Assembly: GCF_001522545.3 (NCBI RefSeq) | Contig: NC_031782.1 | Location: 15,061,028 to 15,125,027, forward strand | Direction: 5' to 3' | Source: Parus major | Taxonomy: Eukaryota > Chordata > Aves > Passeriformes > Paridae | DNA: 64,000 nt | Shown here: piece after piece, positions 59,076-64,000 of the stretch | Layout of the letters: each line of letters starts with the position of its first letter | How positions within the stretch are numbered: the stretch's first letter is position 1 | Translations under genes and position numbers: made by a program | The notes under the pieces: model-generated | What the model was told of the DNA's origin: nothing | Seen by the model: the letters and a program-made list of their open reading frames with translations, nothing else | Databases searched by the model: none

Positions 59076-62000
59076 GCAATGGCCTTCTGGCCAGGAAGCA
59101 CCTCAAAGCCTCTCTGCTACCTTGGGTGGATGCCCTTGTTGCATCCAGGGATGTGTCATGGATACCTGCTGGAACCACCTCTGTAGGAGAAGGGGAATCC
59201 TCCCACCTGAGCCCAGGGCTGCAGCCATCTCTCACTCTGTGCCAGCCTGAGTGGTTGTGACTGACAGCTTTTTATGTCCAATCCATCTCTGGGAGCCAGT
59301 TCAGCCAGGAAAGGCAAGGATCTGCTCCCTGTGGGTCACGGTGGGGCAGACCAGGACCAGCTGCCCCACAAGTGGAGCCATTTACAAGTGTAAATCATTT
59401 TGTGATTTACAGTGACAGACTTCTGCTTAGGTACAGACTCAGGAAACAAGCCAGGTAAAGGGGACAAACACCATCAGAGACCATTTCCCCTCTTTGGTTA
59501 CAACCATTCAAAACAGCTGGACTTTTACGGAGATGCTGAGCCAGCTGAGAGAAGCTCCAAAGCTCTTTGTTTATACTCAGACACTGCACAGGTAAAGTCT
59601 TCACTGCACACAGCCAGGGCACCAGATGGATCTAGTGCCATTCAGTCCAGAGCCTTTCCAGAGGTGCACAGTGCCCTGCAGGGCTGATGTGCAGCTGCAG
59701 TCCTGCCCAGGGCTGCCACGCAGGGCCCACACTGACATGCAGCAGCATCAGCCCAGTTGTCCTCCACAGCCCCTGGTGCCAGCCCAACCCCATCCCTGCT
59801 CTGCAGCCCCTGTCCTGCATCCCCTGCCCCGTGCCAGGCTCCCTCCCTGTGCAGAGAGCACAGCTGTGTGTGTTTAGCTCACCCAGAGTGGCACCAGGGG
59901 TGGAACAGTGACCTTTCCCATGAAACCCTATTGGAAACGAAATTCCCTCTTTCAAAACCTTGTCATGTCTCAACTAGCTGCTCTGCAAGTAATTTTTACA
60001 AAAGGAGGAGGGAGCTGTCAGCTGAGACCTGTCAGTGACCGAGAGCACAAATCACACCACCTCCCCAAGCCATGGAGACAAAAGCCCTTGGCACAGCGAG
60101 TGCCAGCCCCGCTGCTGCGGTGCCAGGCTGCCCAGGCTGCCTCCTCCGAGCAGCCCGGCCGGGACGAGCTGGCAACCAGCGCGACAGCGGCAGGGGAGGG
60201 CTAGGAAATCAAAGAAGGGCCATTTCCACGCAGAGCAACATTGCCGTGCCTTGAAGCAAGCAGGAGCTTGTGCCTGGAAGCGCATGTCCCGTCCAGCCTG
60301 CCTTGCGAAGGAGCGCGCCTGGGGCTCCCACGCACACCAGCAGAGCCCAAGTGATGGGTGAACATCAGCTCCTGCCCTGCGAGGAGAAGCCTCCCAAAAG
60401 CTGCACCCCGGGGAGCTCTGGCTCTTTGCCACCTCTGGCCAAAGCAGCGAGGCTGAAAACCTCTTTGTCTCCTTTAGCAAGGACCCCCAAGCACGGAATT
60501 TGTAACCTTGGAGTAGCAAAGCTGAGTGATCGTAACTGCAGCCAGCACTGTTAGGAGACACTGGAAGACAGAAAAAAAACCTCTGGCACAGGAGATTTAA
60601 AAACAAAGGAGAAGAAAATATTACCTGCATAGGAAAAGTCTGCGAGGGGATTTCCCAAAACATCGTGCTCAGCCTCTTGTTTCAAAAGCATGTGTTGAAC
60701 ACGGTAAGAAATGTTTCTCTGCAGTGAGAAAAATCCATGCTGAGAAAAATCACCGCCCACAGCTTCATCTGAGCTCTGGGCTGCTGCTGGTGGCATGCTG
60801 ACACTTCCATATCTTGGAGAGATCTGTCACTTCAAAGTCACACTGACATATGAGGAGTGAAAGGCAGGAACAGCCTCACGTTTGCACACTGCAGCTAAAT
60901 AAAGCAAGTTGCCAGGATACATTTTCTGCTCTCCAAATACGCTGCTGAACGTGGTCCAGGTGTGCAGAGACATTAGACACAAGCATTAGCACTGTGATGC
61001 ACCCATTGGTCACTGACATGCTGAGACCTCTCCTTCCTCTGCCAGCTTCCCTCTGGATTTTGTCCCACTGCTTCCTTCCCAGTTACCTGCACACAGACCA
61101 TAGAAGCAAGATCCCTTCCTAGCCCTCACATGGCTTCAGACAATAAAAATACCTCAATGCATTCCTGTGTACTATTCCATTAAGGTGCTCCTGCAGAAGT
61201 CTGGGAATCTTGTTCTAGACATTTAGAGGTCGGTGGCACAAAATTCTGTTATGGTAAGGAGATGCCCTTTAGCTTAGACTTTTCCCTGTTTTACAGCTCT
61301 CTCCTCAGCACTAAGTACTTGTTTGTAGTTTTTCCCCTTTTTTAATGGGTTCTTTTGGGGGAGATTTATGAACTAAAGGGATTCATAAAGCACTGGAGAC
61401 CCTCTTTAACAGGTGCCTTGAAAAGCCTTGTCAGTGCTAACTGGAGGCACCAGCCAATCCTTTTCCTCCAGGTCAGCAGCTGTAGGGATGAGGTCTTGCT
61501 CCTGCAGCGAGCATGGCAGGATGACACCTCGTGGCACTGTGACCCTGAGGCTCATGTGGTGCCCCAGACACGGAATGAGCCAGTTCTGCATCAGATCTCA
61601 GCTCTGCTTGGTACAACAGCATCCTTGAATGTGGCTCCAAAACCCACCTTGGCTGAGGTCCCGGTGCCCCAGGATGTGGGTCTGCTCTGAGGAGAGCCAA
61701 GGTTACACATTTAGAATCTCTGGAGGTGTTCTAGACTCGACTGGGAATCTCCAGCAAGGGATTTGGGAAGCAAAGTTTCCAAATGGTAGCCTGGAAGGAA
61801 GATTTGATGAAAACAACACAGGCCTCAGTGCTTTCAGAAACTAAAGAATGAGATTATCCAAGGCTTGGATACTTAAATGTGAACTACCTAAAATTCTAAA
61901 TTTGGAAAACAATATTCTGAATTATCAAATGGGAAACAAGTTAAACATCTCCTCAAAACCTTGGCTCTCATCCACTACACAACTTACCATGGAAAGTTTC

Positions 62001-63238
62001 TCCCCTCCTCCTAGAAGGCTCTTCCCAGGCCCCTTCTCCACCCAGGACTTTGATTTCTCTTCACACTGTGCAGTCAAGCTTTAAGCTTGCCCCTTCAGTT
62101 CACTCCATTTACTGTCCAGAAACCCGAGAAAAGTGCAGTCACATCCCTTTCTACACATCATGATCTTCCCTCTGTGCCAGACAATTTACTCCAGAACCTC
62201 TTCTGGCACCTCTCCTGTCTTTTCCACTCGTGTCTTCCCCATTCTAAGTGCCCTCAGAGGTCACCACGGGGGTGTCTAACAAGCCATTCCCATTCAGAGG
62301 AGCAGCCTGTGGTCCCACCACCCACTGCAGTTCTTCACATGTTCTCCCCACATGGTCCCTGTGCTGTGGGGTGGGGATCTGGCATGTCACCAGCCCACAT
62401 GGGTTAGGACAACTTGTGTGATCCCACCCAGTCAGAAACCTGGGCAAGTGCCTTCCTGCCAGCCTTTTCCTCCTAAGCTGGTGCAGGAAGCCAAGGAGTG
62501 CTGTTCTCTTCCCTCTGTACCTCCCACAGGTGAGAGCTCCCAAAGTGGATCAGACACACCTTTTATGAGCAAAAAAACCATTACAGGAGAGCCAGTGGTG
62601 AACATCCCCCTCCCATTTCTGGGGGTTTGCACAGGCTCATAGCTGGCACCTGAGCTGGACTAAGAAAAAACCATCAGAGGAGATTTTCCAGCTCATCCAG
62701 TGGCATGGTGTTTACTGCAGGCTGTGAAGGCAAAGGCTGCGTGTGCCAAACCAGCAAGGTCTGCTGTCAGTGATGAGGTGACACACCCTCATCCCTTCTC
62801 ATCTCTGGGCTCTTGACACCTGTTCAGCCAAAAAAACCTGCACCCAGTCCATGGAATTCCCTCATGCAGAGGGAGCTTAGAGAGAGCGTTCTGGAGAGGA
62901 CCAAGGGAGGGCAGAGAGAAGGTGCTGCAGCTGTTCACCGTGACACCACTGTCCAGGAAAGCCAATAATAACTCTCTACCCAATGGAGAAACTTTCTTGA
63001 GGGCCAGTTGCAGTGCTCATCCCAGATGAAACCTTCCTGAAGCAAGCCAGGCTCCACTGGCCCCAGTGCTCACTGACAGTTTCTTCTAGGACAAATTTCT
63101 AGGTGACTTTCTTCCCACACAACACACCAAAGTCAACAGAGCCACTGAAAGAGGGACTTGTGCCCAACCCTACAGAACAATGTCTCTGTCCCTCAGCTGC
63201 TGCTGTACCCACTGCAGGCCTGTGCAGCCATCTGGGAG
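59076..63238 (-). other. NRG2: NRG2 intron 1 stretch with CpG-rich patch
   Basis: Repeat-poor. The CpG-dense segment lies at 60096-60332. The 203-codon minus-strand frame at 60052-60663 crosses that patch and is open because of high GC; it lacks family resemblance. The rest, including 60840-63230, shows nothing recognisable. Confidence 0.5.
60096..60332. promoter_or_regulatory. Small CpG-rich patch in the intron
   Basis: I count 18 CpGs in about 237 bases, including GCCCGGCCGGGACGAG and AGCGCGACAGCGG, in an otherwise CpG-poor intron. No repeat was recognised. It might be an internal promoter or enhancer of NRG2, or an unannotated first exon; no splice donor could be tied to a coding segment. 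Confidence 0.4.
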
Positions 63239-63530
63239 CTCACAGAATCCCAGAACAGTTTGGATTGGAAGAGACCTTAAATGACCCTGCCATGGCAGGG
63301 ACACCTTCCACTACCCCAGGCTGCTCCAAGCCCCAGTGTCCAACCTGGCCCTGGACACTGCCAGGGATGGGGCAGCCACAGCTTCTTTGGGCAACCCATG
63401 CCAGGTCCTGCCCACCTTCACAGGGAAGAATTTCTTCCTAATCCCTAATCCAAACCAGCCCTCTGTCATTGTCAAGCCATTCCCCCTTGTCCTGTCACTC
63501 CAAGCCCTTGTGGAAAGTCTCTCTCCCATG
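63239..63530 (-). mobile_element. CR1 LINE 3'-end fragment
   Basis: The plus strand reads CACAGAATCCCAGAACAG, TGCCATGGCAGGGACACC, CTGGACACTGCCAGGGATGG, CACAGGGAAGAATTTCTTCC and CCCTTGTCCTGTCACTCC. This is the reverse complement of the CR1 3' end, extending to the ORF2-proximal region. Confidence 0.94.
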
Positions 63531-64000
63531 AGACAGACCTGCAGCCATGGGGAGAGGGATGCTGAGGCCAGGAACAGAGACAATGCCATGGAGATGCTGG
63601 ATTGGACTCACAGCTGGATGACAGAGATATTAATGTGTTGACAACCCTGTCAGGCCAGAAGTGCAAGAAAGAGAGATTGTCAGCTCTGCCACTCCTCAGG
63701 ACAGCTCCCAGTTGTGTTGTTTGCCTCTGCAGAGCCCCCACACGCTCCATTACCCTCTCCAGCCAAGCTGGAGCCTGGGGAGGAATGGCTTTCCTGCATC
63801 CTGACACCTACAGAATAACAGCATTTCTGTACAAACCACATCAGTCTGCTGAGAGCCTTTGTGGGGCTGCAGACAGGTAACAGCCTCTCCTCAATCCTCA
63901 GGGACCTGCAGTCCCCAGAGCAGACCATCTCCTCCCCCGTGGTGTCTTCTGCTTCCCTCTGGTTCCATCCTCAATGGGAGCATCTCTTCTGCATCTTCTG
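63531..64000 (-). other. NRG2: NRG2 intron 1, window edge
   Basis: Nothing recognisable. NRG2 exon 1 is not in the window and is expected at higher coordinates. Confidence 0.5.

Noticed and set aside
60052..60663. 203-codon minus-strand frame crossing the CpG patch
   Set aside because: GC-rich DNA has few stops by chance; composition is low in structured-protein features and no family match is evident. NRG2 exon 1 sequence was not recognisable in it.

Overview
The window looks like a piece of a bird genome that lies almost entirely inside one large gene, neuregulin 2 (NRG2), read on the minus strand. Three things support this. The coding segment at 7331-7502 reads as an NRG2-type immunoglobulin-domain exon with good splice sites. 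At least fifteen short 3'-end fragments of CR1 LINEs, the main avian retrotransposon, are scattered in both orientations. One degraded LTR resembles a common avian endogenous retrovirus LTR family. A songbird is plausible, but nothing here proves the order.

Layout: 1-7330 is the intron downstream of the recognised exon (intron 2 by the usual neuregulin numbering). It holds two CR1 fragments, a 12-bp-unit minisatellite at 5553-5684 and a perfect CRE palindrome at 858-865. The exon at 7331-7502 encodes the N-terminal half of the Ig-like C2 domain. From 7503 to 64000 I interpret the sequence as the long first intron: the gene runs right to left, so exon 1 should lie beyond 64000. I found no other exon, tRNA, rRNA, CRISPR array or complete mobile element.

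The intron is mosaic. It carries CR1 tails in both directions (one keeps the last ~69 codons of the CR1 reverse-transcriptase ORF, at 44658-44867), a solo-type LTR at 41999-42482, and microsatellites including an (ATCCC)n array that is G-quadruplex-capable on the transcribed-RNA strand. There are two small CpG-rich patches (about 17899-18129 and 60096-60332), several AT-rich low-repeat stretches that look like candidate conserved noncoding elements, and a striking inverted duplication with 112-bp arms at 17711-17822 and 19545-19656, of which 110 bases match by hand alignment.

All other long open frames lack family resemblance, splice structure or codon-like character, and I treat them as chance. 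I see no evidence of a new multi-gene biological system. The points most worth checking are the inverted duplication, the CRE/TATA/octamer cluster at 16219-16297, the CpG-rich patches as possible internal NRG2 promoters or enhancers, and the G4-prone array.
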